Positions 24,181-33,746 of a stretch of 64,000 bases of DNA are shown piece by piece. The stretch's first letter is position 1. Every line of letters starts with the position of its first letter. This stretch comes from Bursaphelenchus xylophilus (Eukaryota; Nematoda; Chromadorea; Rhabditida; Aphelenchoididae): contig CAJFCV020000003.1 in assembly GCA_904066235.2 (NCBI GenBank), forward strand, positions 11,842,001-11,906,000, in the 5' to 3' direction. The notes under the pieces are model-generated. The model was not told the origin of the DNA, did not search any database, and saw only the letters and a list, made by a program, of their open reading frames with translations. A program made the position numbers and the translations under genes.

Positions 24181-24888
24181 TTACAATGATGGGAAGGTGA
24201 CTGGGACAGGGGCTCCAGTGCCAAATTCAAAGCTCTCCAATTTGGCAATGATCTCCAAGAGCTTGGCGATCAATTCAGCGAGTGGGTTTTCGAAAGGAAG
24301 GGTGATTCCGAAGGGAATATCTCTCTTGGCACGGCCGCCCTCTTCCGAAGGGACGGTCACTTCCTCAGGGTTGATGGTGGGCAGGTGCAGACATTCCAAG
24401 ATCTGGTTCAGGATGTCGAGCAACACGTCGAAAGTGGGCTCAGCGGTGACTGGCTCGAAGGCATCTCTCTTGACACGGCCAGCATCAGAAGGGATGGTGA
24501 CGGCTTCAGAGTTGACGGTGGGGAGGTTCAGGGATTCGAGGATCTTGTTCAGAAGCTCGATGATTACGACCAATGGAGATGGTGGAAGGCCAGTGACTCC
24601 AGAGAAGATATCTCTCTTGACTCGATCTCCTTCAACTCCCAATTCGGGGAAGGTAACGGCTTCGGGATCGACGGTTGGAAGGTGGAGATCCTCCAGAATT
24701 TGGTTGAGAATTTGAACCAAAGCCTCCAAAAGTGGCTCTTGTGGCTCCGGCAAAGTTACAGGTAAAACTTTTGGAAGGGATGGGATGTCCGGTAGAGTTA
24801 CAGGTGAAAGTTTTGGAAGAGATGGGATGCTTGGAAAGCCTTGAGCCATGGGGAAGGCCAAGACGCAGAGGACCACAACACACTTCAT
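24181..24888 (-). CDS. Secreted furin-site polyprotein, array gene 11 (type B on the minus strand)
   Basis: Unlike the other minus genes it has the type B signal peptide (Val5, Val9, Pro13, Ala15), Ser20 and the type B promoter. Its 3' half keeps Phe199 as in minus genes. Lys40 replaces Asn, and Ser127 (VNSEAV) is shared only with its partner gene 12. This marks an inversion of the centre of unit 6 and an exchange between its arms. Intact and 235 aa. Confidence 0.93.
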   Translation of the reverse strand: MKCVVVLCVLAFPMAQGFPSIPSLPKLSPVTLPDIPSLPKVLPVTLPEPQEPLLEALVQILNQILEDLHLPTVDPEAVTFPELGVEGDRVKRDIFSGVTGLPPSPLVVIIELLNKILESLNLPTVNSEAVTIPSDAGRVKRDAFEPVTAEPTFDVLLDILNQILECLHLPTINPEEVTVPSEEGGRAKRDIPFGITLPFENPLAELIAKLLEIIAKLESFEFGTGAPVPVTFPSL

Positions 24889-25289
24889 TTTGGGGGTTTC
24901 GCAGTTTTCGAATGGATTCGAAATATTGATAAAAGGTTGGTGGGCGATGGCTTATATAACAAAACAGTTAATCTGATCAAATTGACCGTCCGCCGAATTG
25001 ACTGTTCTCGTCAAAACAGTATTAAACATTATTGAAGGGTTCAGTTTCAAAACCCATCTCACTTTGATATCAGAATTATTCAAATCCCTTGACCTTAACG
25101 GTGCCGTGGTCTTCTTTGTTTCATCTTTTTGTAAAAGCTGATGAAGCGGGGGTTTCCACGACGGAAGTTGACGTCACCTAAGCTCCTTCCTTGATGTACC
25201 CTTATTTAAAATATGTATATAAGCCATCACCGGCCAACCTTTTTATCATAAGTACTTTCGACTCCATTCGAAAGCAGCGAAACCCGAAA
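24889..25289. promoter_or_regulatory. Bidirectional promoter, unit 6 (inverted)
   Basis: Reads as the reverse complement of the other five spacers: the type B TATA and GATA site lie on the left, and the type A TATATAAG (near 25216-25223) on the right. Length is still 401 bp. Confidence 0.75.
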
Positions 25290-25997
25290 ATGAAGTGTGT
25301 TGCGGTCCTCTGCTTCTTGGCCTTCTCCATGGTTCAAGGCTTCCCAGGCATTCCATCCCTTCCAAAACTTTCGCCTGTAACTCTACCGGACATCCCATCC
25401 CTTCCAAATGTTTTACCTGTAACTTTGCCGGAGCCACAAGAGCCACTTTTGGAGGCTTTGGTTCAAATTCTCAACCAAATTCTGGAGGATCTCCACCTTC
25501 CAACCGTCGATCCCGAAGCCGTTACCTTCCCCGAATTGGGAGTTGAAGGAGATCGAGTCAAGAGAGATATCTTCTCTGGAGTCACTGGCCTTCCACCATC
25601 TCCATTGGTCGTAATCATCGAGCTTCTGAACAAGATCCTCGAATCCCTGAACCTCCCCACCGTCAACTCTGAAGCCGTCACCATCCCTTCTGATGCTGGC
25701 CGTGTCAAGAGAGATGCCTTCGAGCCAGTCACCGCTGAGCCCACTTTCGACGTGTTGCTCGACATCCTGAACCAGATCTTGGAATGTCTGCACCTGCCCA
25801 CCATCAACCCTGAGGAAGTGACCGTCCCTTCGGAAGAGGGCGGCCGTGCCAAGAGAGATATTCCCTTCGGAATCACCCTTCCTTCCGAAAACCCACTCGC
25901 TGAATTGATCGCCAAGCTCTTGGAGATCATTGCCAAATTGGAGAGCTTTGAATTTGGCACTGGAGCCCCTGTCCCAGTCACCTTCCCATCATTGTAA
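25290..25997 (+). CDS. Secreted furin-site polyprotein, array gene 12 (type A on the plus strand)
   Basis: Type A signal peptide and promoter on the plus strand, the reverse of units 1 to 5. Ser127 is shared with gene 11, and Ser199 with plus genes 8 and 10. The upstream in-frame Met at 25191 lies before the TATA box and is not used. The 3' UTR has GAAATAAATA in place of GCAATAAATA. Array homology ends about 70 bp after the stop. Confidence 0.93.
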   Translation: MKCVAVLCFLAFSMVQGFPGIPSLPKLSPVTLPDIPSLPNVLPVTLPEPQEPLLEALVQILNQILEDLHLPTVDPEAVTFPELGVEGDRVKRDIFSGVTGLPPSPLVVIIELLNKILESLNLPTVNSEAVTIPSDAGRVKRDAFEPVTAEPTFDVLLDILNQILECLHLPTINPEEVTVPSEEGGRAKRDIPFGITLPSENPLAELIAKLLEIIAKLESFEFGTGAPVPVTFPSL

Positions 25998-26070
25998 ATT
26001 GAGATTTGAAACGTTCATGGTGTAACCGAGTTTCGAAATAAATATATATTGCATCAACCTTGCTTTCTTT

Positions 26071-27505
26071 GTTAATTTGCTTTGAAAGTGCGGATTCGTA
26101 TTTCAGTTGAAACACTTACCGAAAGCGACAAAACTGTGCGTCATGAAAAGTAGATCAAACACCAAAAAAACCATCAAACCACTTCACTGGTGACCGAAAA
26201 TTATTACATCTGCACTTTCGGTGTGTCGTTTTGTAAAAATGGCCCTGCTCTACTTTCAATTTGAGCCAAGTTTTACAACGTTTTTTAATTGTTTTCCCTG
26301 ATATAAAAAGCATCGTCTGACTTGAGACATTTTATTTTCTTATTGTATTTATTGCTGTAATCGCATAAAATACTCTCCTTTACACTGAAAAACTAAACCA
26401 ATCACTCCACTGGAAACATCGAACAGCCTGTGTTGATCTCTTGGTGGTATCTCGGAGAAGGGCCACTTCCGATTTCTTGTTTGCAAAAAAAGTTGGACTG
26501 TAATAAATTTCCCGAAGCCCGAGTTTCATATGAGAAGACGGTTTTTGAGACCTGAACGGTTACCCGTTCGGGTCTGTATCTTCGGTAATTGCCGTTTCTT
26601 TTCAAACCGAAAACTCTCGTTTTGATTAAACTTCCGGCTGTTATGGTTATCGCCAATTTTGTGGAACGTTTTAGTGTTATTAGTACGGTCTGTAATTGAG
26701 CTTTTGGGGGCGTGGGACGATTAGAAATTACAAGGAATATTTTCGTTGCAACAAAAGTGTGTGGGCATTTTGTCGCGGCCTGCAATGTGCGCAAAAAATG
26801 CATTTTTCACAATGCATTTTTTTACCTTTGTACCCGTGCATCAAAATGGCTGCGATAGAAGGTCTTTTCGACTGCGTCGCCGCGGCTTTGCTAAAGAATC
26901 TGCGCAGCTCAAAGGGCTTCTTTTGATTTGTGCACAAAAAAAAATGGGAAAAAGTTCCTTATCTTGGCCACAACAAAGGTACTCCGCGAACTGTGCCCAA
27001 TCTTGGGCACTAAAGTTAGGAAAAAACACTTCGACCTAACTGGCACTGAATTACTGTAATAGCTCTATAGTTTTAAGGGTACCTACGAAGGCTGTGGCGA
27101 CTTATTTAGTTCCATATGGAGGCAATAAGTTTAGCTCCGGACATGTTTCATCGTATAAAGTGTAAAATCACAGGCTGCAGCCGTTTTTGAAGGGTAAGGT
27201 GGTACGTAAAAAAGAAGGTACCTCACTAACTAAATTCACTGTCCGGGCATTGAGAACGATGAACTTGAGCGTGCACGCTAAATTCGGGATAATTCCGACC
27301 AGTTTTCGCAAAGTTTTAAGTTGTGGCCAAAATAAGGAACTTACACCAAAAAATGCACTGTGGAAAACTTTTCAAACGTCGTCTTAGGCTAGACATGGAT
27401 TGTATATTTCTTGAAATTTATTTGAGTTCAGCGGGTTTGCTACATTATCGTTTTCTCACCGTAATAGTTCAAAATCAGCGTTTACAAAAAAAACAACTTA
27501 TTATA
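26071..27505. other. Region between array and GILT gene
   Basis: Mostly unique AT-rich DNA. A possible remnant of a protease-inhibitor exon is listed separately. No family A element is seen here, in contrast to the rest of the window. Confidence 0.5.
26402..26490 (-). pseudogene. Possible truncated Kunitz-like exon
   Basis: The minus strand ends with FCKQEIGSGPS, then PRYHQEINTGCSMF and a stop four codons later. The spacing C...G.GP...PRY......G.C..F is that of the first half of a Kunitz inhibitor domain, but the second Cys is Ser and the rest of the domain is missing. AATAAA on the minus strand lies near 26347-26352. The similarity is short; it could be chance. Confidence 0.25.
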
Positions 27506-27513
27506 TTTTTCAG
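27506..27513 (+). promoter_or_regulatory. Possible spliced-leader acceptor of the GILT gene
   Basis: TTTTTCAG followed by GACA and the ATG at 27518. Position and T-richness fit a trans-splice site; a 5'-UTR intron is the alternative. Confidence 0.5.
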
Positions 27514-27517
27514 GACA

Positions 27518-30386
27518 ATGACGTCACTTTCTCTCCTTATGATCCTCATGCTCTTTCAATCCGTAAATTCAGTTCATTTACCCATTGATTGTGCCAATAT
27601 TCCGCCTTCTTTCTACTGCAAAAACGAAGAACTTGCGAAGCATTGCGATGTGCACAACTTGTGCGAAAAGATTGAGGAGAAAGCGTTTGGAAAGAAGATC
27701 CACATGACATTGCTATACGAGACCTTGTGTCCAGATAGTCAGCGGTTCTTCCCGAAGCTCGTGGAGTTTATTGAAGAGTACGGGCAGTTCGTGGACCTGG
27801 AAATGGTTCCTCTGGGCAATGCGCAATATGCAGTAAGTATACAAAGATATGTTTGTCACCTCTGTCGGAGGAAAAGATACATACACTGCTCCACGAAATG
27901 ATAGACGCACCCTGTTTTTAGTGATTATCTTCCTTGTACTAAATGATATCGAATAATGTTCAACAGATGAAATGTGGCAAATTAAACGAGAATTCATGTC
28001 CCGTAGCGATTTTGGAACAAAATTTTGCCTTGACTGAGATATGACATTTTTAGACTTTTTTGGGGTCCACAAAATGATAGACGCAATTAAGTAATTTTTT
28101 GTTTATTTAAAAGAATTTTGAGTTAACCTGCTCTTATTACACTTCCTCGTGTTCTCTGTAGTATTAGAAAGGTAATTACATTTATATCCGCCGTACTTCA
28201 TCGACGCAGCGGCCTTATGAGCCATTTCCGACCTTGTACATGAGGTAAATATTCGGTTTGAAAAAAACTGTAGGTGATTCTGTTTTCTTGGGCGAAAAAC
28301 TAGCTAATACTATCACATTATACGTGTAGATCTCACTGATGAAAAAAAACGGCTTGCTCAAGGATCCCGAGCATTTTCTTGGCATATCATCTTCAACAAC
28401 TAGCTACCTTAATACTTTTAGACCCCCGAAATACCAAGGCGATCAAAGAGAATGACAAAATTTAATTTGCAAATTCAAACTGAGCATGCCTGAAAACGTA
28501 ATGTTTTAATCATCAGCCGTTACAGAATACCTTTAGTCGGTAACGTCGTTCGACAAAAAAAAGTTCACAAAAATAGGCTTGTTTTTACACGTTTATCTTT
28601 AATCAATCATCTGTCAATCATCATGACATTTAAGCAGGCAATAAGTTGCGGTTTTAGGTTTGTTAACATGCTGAGTTTGATTTTCTGAGCAAAAAATTGA
28701 CATCGATAGTAATCTTCTGTACTTTTAGAGCCTTTGAAGGTTACTGTAGAAGGTATACGGTAACTTAATGGTCGATTAAATGACTTCAAGCGAATCGGTA
28801 TTGGTTTATTTTATGTCTTATATTTGCAACTTGTAATCTATGATGGTTTAAGATGGTTTTTTGGCGAAAGCAAAATCGTTAATCAAATTTTTTTTCAAAC
28901 GAATTTTTACCCCATGTACAAGGTCGGAAATGGCTCATAAGGCCACTGCGTCGATGAAGTACAGCGGATATAAATGTAATTACCTTTCTAATACGACAGA
29001 GAACACGAGGAAGTGTAATAAGAGCAGGTTAACTCAAAATTCTTTTAAATAAACAAAAAATTACTTAATTGCGTCTATCATTTTGTGGACCCCAAAAAAG
29101 TCTAAAAATGTCATATCTCAGTCAAGGCAAAATTTTGTTCCAAAATCGCTACGGGACATGAATTCTCGTTTAATTTGCCACATTTCATCTGTTGAACATA
29201 ATTCGATATCATTTAGTACAAGGAAGATAATCGCTAAAAACAGGGTGCGTCTATCATTTCGTGGAGCAGTGTATGTATTATCGGTCTGTCGAGAAAATAA
29301 TAAGCACTATGCTGCATCAAAAATCATATCGCCGCCGAGGAAATGAATCGTGTCGCGGCAAAATCAAATTGTTTTTCACTTCAGCGACGCAATTGGCGCA
29401 ACGACATTGTGCTCATTATTTTCCCGACAGACTGATATTTCCACAAAGTGCATGGACATTTTTTCTCGTTCGCACAGTGCATTTCGAACTTTTTCTCACG
29501 GTTGTCGCCAACGCACAGTGCAAACTGCAAAAACGTTGTTTGCACTGTGCAAACTCTTCAGCATAACCACGACGACGCTGTTGAAAAAAGTTTACGCCGC
29601 GGCGATATTTCCGATGCACGGTGCAAAATGGGGTTTTTTTTGCATGGTGCGAACCAACCGTGACAAAAATGCATGCGCTTTTCCATGCACTTTATGAAAA
29701 TATCAGTTTGTCGGGAAAATAATGAGCACAATGTCGCTGCACTGATCGCGTCGCTTAAATGAAAAGCGATTTGATTTTGCCCCGATACAATTCATTTTCT
29801 CGGCGGCGATTTGCCATGCGACAGAGCTCATTATTTTCCCGACAATCTGAGAAATTCTTATACTCTCTTCTCCGTGTTTCAGCAAAACGGAACCCTTCTC
29901 TGTCAGCACGGTCCGGACGAATGCCTTGGCAATAAATATCACGCCTGTGCGCTGCAAGTGATCCCCAATCCATTGCCGTATCTCAATTGCACAATGCTAT
30001 ATTGGCTTTACAAGATCCCATTGATGGACTCGCTGCAAATCTGCGAACCATACATTACTCAACGGGAGCTTATAGAAATGAGGTGGGTTTTGTTACGCAA
30101 AATAAAAATCCATGAAATGTATATATTTCATTGGAATATATTTCAATGAAATGGAATATATTTCAGAAAATGCGTCTACGATGGCACAGCCGATCGTATT
30201 CAGCAGATCAACTTCAACCGAACAAAAAGCGGATGGCCGGAGCGTCATCAAGGCGTCCCTTGGATGTTCTTCAACGGCGTCAGCATGAGAGCGGCGCAGT
30301 TCCATATGAGAGACTTGAGTGCCGCCATCTGCGATTGGTATCAAGGAAATGAAGCGGCGCCGAAGAGATGCGACAAATTGTCGTAG
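27518..30386 (+). CDS. GILT-like thiol reductase (gamma-interferon-inducible lysosomal thiol reductase family)
   Basis: Three exons, 27518-27832, 29883-30082 and 30167-30386, in phase, 244 aa. Residues 1 to about 20 form a signal peptide. The GILT signature CQHGPDECLGNKYHAC (pattern CQHGx2ECx2Nx4C) is complete at the start of exon 2. The thioredoxin-like active-site region reads YETLCPDSQRF, with CPDS instead of a CxxC pair. Exon 3 has HQGVPWMFFNGVSM, the VPW(x)xxNG segment of the family. Ten or more Cys fit a secreted or lysosomal disulfide protein; the family reduces disulfides in endocytic compartments. With only one active-site Cys, classical reductase activity is doubtful. Intron 1 (2050 bp) is almost wholly transposon. 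A family A MITE sits in the 3' UTR, before AATAAA at 30613-30618. Confidence 0.93.
27877..29278. mobile_element. Family E element with ~370-bp terminal inverted repeats
   Basis: Left arm 27877-28245 and right arm 28910-29278 are near-identical inverted copies, beginning CACTGCTCCACGAAATGATA. TA sits at both borders, as expected for a Tc1/mariner-type target. The 660-bp centre has no transposase frame, so the element is nonautonomous. It lies in intron 1 of the GILT gene. Confidence 0.85.
29281..29435. mobile_element. Family A MITE, subfamily A1, 155 bp
   Basis: TCGGTCTGTCGAGAAAATAA at left, inverted end at right, flanked by TA. The right border TA is also the left border of the family B element. 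Confidence 0.88.
29436..29702. mobile_element. Family B element between two family A copies
   Basis: Ends TTTCCACAAAGTGCATGGAC and its inverted form (CCATGCACTTTATGAAAA). Interior with several TGCACNGTGCA palindromes, such as TTTGCACTGTGCAAA near 29540-29554. Confidence 0.8.
29703..29850. mobile_element. Family A MITE, subfamily A1
   Basis: Left TCAGTTTGTCGGGAAAATAA, right inverted end. It ends 30 bp before the acceptor of GILT exon 2 and has a slightly shortened interior. Confidence 0.85.
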
Positions 30387-30402
30387 GCAAATACTGGTAT
30401 TA

Positions 30403-30537
30403 TCCTGTTGGGAAAATAATGAGCACAATTTCGCATCGAAAATCGCATCGCCGGCGAGAAAATGAATTTTGTTGTGGCAAAATCAACTTGCTTTTCGGTT
30501 CAGCGACACTGTGCTCATTATTTTCCCGACAGACTGA
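30403..30537. mobile_element. Family A MITE, subfamily A1, in the GILT 3' UTR region
   Basis: Left end lacks a few bases (TCCTGTTGGGAAAATAA); right end is complete. It starts 17 bp after the GILT stop codon, so it probably forms part of the mRNA. Confidence 0.8.
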
Positions 30538-31074
30538 TAGCTGGGTGGGCCCAAAAGTCTTGACATTTTTCAACGATACGCTGTGGCGCGAAAAATTTGT
30601 CACACGGCCACAAATAAAACCACGCTAACGCTGACCACGCATAATGCGAAATGAATTCTTTGGAAAAACGCAGTCAAAGCTTATGTTGAATGAAACTGCA
30701 AAGTGTGCTTTTCCTTCGAACTGTGCTGATGAGCTATCTGAAGTTCGCTGAAATTTAGCTGAAAATACAAGGGCGCAGCTTGGAAAACAAGCTTATGGAG
30801 CTCGAAAAAGCTATGTTTTAAACTTGGTGTCCGAACTTCGGCCGAGCTGCGATCACGCCATGAACTGGCTATTTTATTAGCTGCTATCATTTTCAGCTAG
30901 TTTTCTGCAAATATTCAGCGAGCGTATTGGCCCCTGTGACTCGTCAAGACTTTTGGCCTGCATAGTATACTTACAATTAGTAAAAAAAAACTGTTGTAAA
31001 AATAGAGTTCACTGTAATAGTCAAAATGTAAATTAGTTCGTATGTATATTTCCTATTCTTTAATAAATATTCGT
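30538..31074. other. Spacer between convergent GILT and four-helix genes
   Basis: Unique sequence with the GILT poly(A) signal at 30613-30618 near its left side. No gene or repeat family recognised. Confidence 0.5.
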
Positions 31075-32267
31075 TTATTCCCGTATTAACAGTTTATCAC
31101 AGAGATCGCATGCTACAACAATCATCATATACATTTGGCTGAAAACAACACCCGTCAAAACAAATTTGAAAATAAATAATTGTGAGAAAACCGCAAGATC
31201 AAGATGAATGTAATAGTCGTAGTCCGCTTTGGACAAGAGCACTATGTACAGGTATATTGAAGTTGCGGCAAACTGAAAAAAATATGTAGTAAACCTTATT
31301 GTGAGAAGGTGCTAAATGCGACACTCAAATTTTGGTCTAAAAATAGTTTTTTAGGGCGAGAATTTACAAAAAACGAGGACTTCTCTAAACAGTTCAAGTA
31401 AAAATGAGATGAAGCTTACCTCAAATAAAAAATATGGAATCAACATAAGCTTGCTGTACCTTTTCACAGCGATCAGAAGGCAGATAACACCGAAAAATGA
31501 GATCAGTGGGATGAAGGCGTAGTAGGGCTTGTTGGAAAATGCGATATCAACAAGAATGCCAATTCTGAAAATGTTGATTTAGGTATAAGGAAGTCCAAAA
31601 GTCATCACTTCAGCTCTTGACAGCTTTGAAAATTGACATCCTTGCCAAATAACTTACTGAAACACAAGGCAATTGATGTACAAGAGCACTCCAAGACCTT
31701 GAAAATACTGCAGGAATCGCTCTCGGCTACTTAGATTAGCCTAAAAACGACCATATAAGGTAAGTACTCAAAATGCGACGATCAAATTTTCTTTTAATTT
31801 TGTACACACGTTTGGGCATTATTCATATATCAATTTCTAAAAGTTTTAGCTCGCTCTTTTCAGGCTCAGTCGGGATATTCAACTATGCCGCCGAGAGAGT
31901 ACGCGAAACCTAGAAAGCGGCCTGCTATTTTGAAAAATCATCAATTTCTTTCAGGCTTTTTTGGGCTGTCGCTTGCGCCCTGATCTTTATTACACAGTGC
32001 AAACGTCAAAAATCACTCTGGCGACATTCCGGAAGGCCTAACATGTCCGATAAAAACCTAGTTTAGATTTACGCCAGGCTTTATCAAAATCTGAGCGTCG
32101 CACTTGGAATACTCTCCCTGTGAGTTCGGAAATAAAAACTGTAGACGCCCTCTGCCTCTGTATATGTAGAAACTTACACTTCCAATGGACGGATTGTGAT
32201 ATATCCGCCGCAATTTGCACCCTTTTTCCATATAAATAATCAGCTCATTTGAGTCTAATGTCGACAT
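31075..32267 (-). CDS. Four-helix transmembrane protein, 171 aa, function unknown
   Basis: Four minus-strand exons reconstructed from splice sites: 32178-32267, 31658-31740, 31420-31564, 31075-31272. All borders are gt...ag and phases agree (516 coding bases). After a 35-residue polar N-terminus (MSTLDSNELIIYMEKG...) come four hydrophobic stretches: about 46-66, 72-91, 97-119 and 131-155, with short loops such as FSNKPYY and SKADYDYY. The topology suggests a tetraspan protein with both ends in the cytosol. Family not recognised; small tetraspan proteins of this kind are common in nematodes. AATAAA overlaps the stop codon. Intron 1 holds a family D fragment. Confidence 0.8.
31790..32130. repeat. 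Family D foldback fragment
   Basis: Contains AAGTTTTAGCTCGCTC, GGCTGTCGCTTGCGCCCTGA mixed with family C sequence (ACACAGTGCAAACGTC) and the right-end AAAATCTGAGCGTCGCACTT. A composite of two families in intron 1 of the four-helix gene. Confidence 0.6.
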
Positions 32268-32698
32268 TTCTCATCAACGCTGGTGTTAGAATACAAAGGT
32301 GGAAGAATTGACCTCCAGACAAATTGCTGGACATCCGCTGAAGGCTGAGTCAACCTAGCTCTATGTGTTTTTTGAATGACTCATATTTTTTGTCATCAAG
32401 AAGAAGACAAACATTGTTTTTTCTCTTGTTATCTGATAAGAAAACAAATGCTCGCTGCCCTTTTTGAATAGCTAATTTATTTCCGATAATAATTAAAACA
32501 ATTAGAAATACTGTTAACACTTTCTACAGTCGTGATTATTTTGTCGAATAAGAGTGTTTGCGAGACGAGACTTGATATAATACAAGGATAAGTCGGAAAA
32601 AAAACTGGCCGCACGAAAAGACTGTATACAATATTGTGGCTTCGGAAAAATGATCGCCGCAAAACACCAAGATTGTCAGGCCTTTTTACTACTACTTA

Positions 32699-32853
32699 TC
32701 AGTCTGTCGGGAAAATAATGAGCACTCGGTCGCATCGAAAGTCGCGTTGCCGCCAAGAAAATGAATTGTGTCGCTGAAAAATAGAACTGCTTTTCACTTC
32801 AGCGGCGAGATCGGCGCAGCAACACTGCGGTCACTATTTTCCCGACAGACTGA
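32699..32853. mobile_element. Family A MITE, subfamily A1, 155 bp
   Basis: Both ends complete and flanked by TA; the interior is CATCGAAAGTCGCGTTGCCG type. Confidence 0.87.
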
Positions 32854-32959
32854 TACTATGATTTTTCAAAATTGCGTACACTTTTTGTCGCGGCGCACTG
32901 TGCATTTTGCCTTTCGAAATGGGGGGTTTTTTGCACGATGCGTACCTGCCACAAGTCTA

Positions 32960-33115
32960 TTAGTCTGTCGGGAAAATAATGAGCCCTCTGTTGCATCAAA
33001 AATCGCATCGCCGCCGCGAAAATGAACATGTGTCGCGGCAAAATCAAATTTCTTTTCACCTCAGCGACGTGTTTGGCGATGCGACAGAGTGCTCATTATT
33101 TTCCCGACAGACTGA
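32960..33115. mobile_element. Family A MITE, subfamily A1
   Basis: GTCTGTCGGGAAAATAATGA at left, perfect inverted end at right followed by TA. The interval 32855-32960 before it holds a family B fragment (GGCGCACTGTGCATTTTGCC). Confidence 0.85.
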
Positions 33116-33296
33116 TAAAAGGGTTTCAGGAGGTTCTTCTTGCTCGAAAATCGTCTTTTGGAACAAATTTCGGTGAAAAAAGTTTGTTATACTCAGGTTT
33201 GTTTGTTGTAGAGAGGTATGTTCCTCCATGTCAAATGGCAAGGTAAATGCGGCTATCATATTTCCGAAACAAAGAGTTACAATGACGGACCTGATC

Positions 33297-33513
33297 CAGT
33301 GGCAAGAAAAAGTACCAGTTTGCATTCGGGAAGTATCAAAAAATGTGGGAAAATGCCTCCTTCTCCGACTAAAAAACCCTGTTTTGAACGGCATTTCTCT
33401 CACAAAAAGAGAGAGCGTGCGTTTGAAATCGGAGCTTTTTCACTTGAAGAGGGAGGTATTTTGCCACATTTTTTGATACTTCCCGGATACAATATGGTAC
33501 GTTTCTTACCACT
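33297..33513. mobile_element. Family F inverted-repeat element, second copy
   Basis: Starts CCAGTGGCAAGAAAAAGTAC and ends with the inverted form. It shares the GGGAAGTATCAAAAAATGTG arm with 4156-4384 and has CTCACAAAAAGAGAGAGCG at the centre. Confidence 0.78.
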
Positions 33514-33746
33514 GGCTCAAGTTCGCCACTATAGAGGGAGAATTCTCGTTTCTTCAAGAAACCCTCCCTTTAGAGATTCGTCCGACCAGCAACTGCACCA
33601 TAAAATGATATACAACACAAAAAATGAACTAGAGATCATTGCGCACCAAGAGACAATACTCAAACAAAAATTATGAGATCAGGAACAAGTCAAAATGGTA
33701 AGTAAGAAGTAGAGGGCAAAGAACATGATGTTTAGTCCGTTTCGGA

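Larger units (their letters stand above)
11345..26070. repeat. Six-unit tandem array of divergent gene pairs (2.55-kb palindromic unit)
   Basis: Units start (minus-gene stop) at 11405, 13961, 16517, 19072, 21627 and 24181, a period of 2556, 2556, 2555, 2555 and 2554 bp. Each unit is an inverted repeat: two arms of about 770 bp (a 708-bp gene plus about 60 bp of 3' UTR) facing outward from a 401-bp promoter spacer. Units are joined by a 737-739-bp tail-to-tail spacer. Homology stops abruptly near 11345 on the left and 26071 on the right. Units 2 and 3 are almost identical. Small shared variants in the spacers (for example AAGGTACC versus AAGGTATC) group units 1-2 and 3-4-5, which points to recent amplification by unequal exchange. 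Confidence 0.95.
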
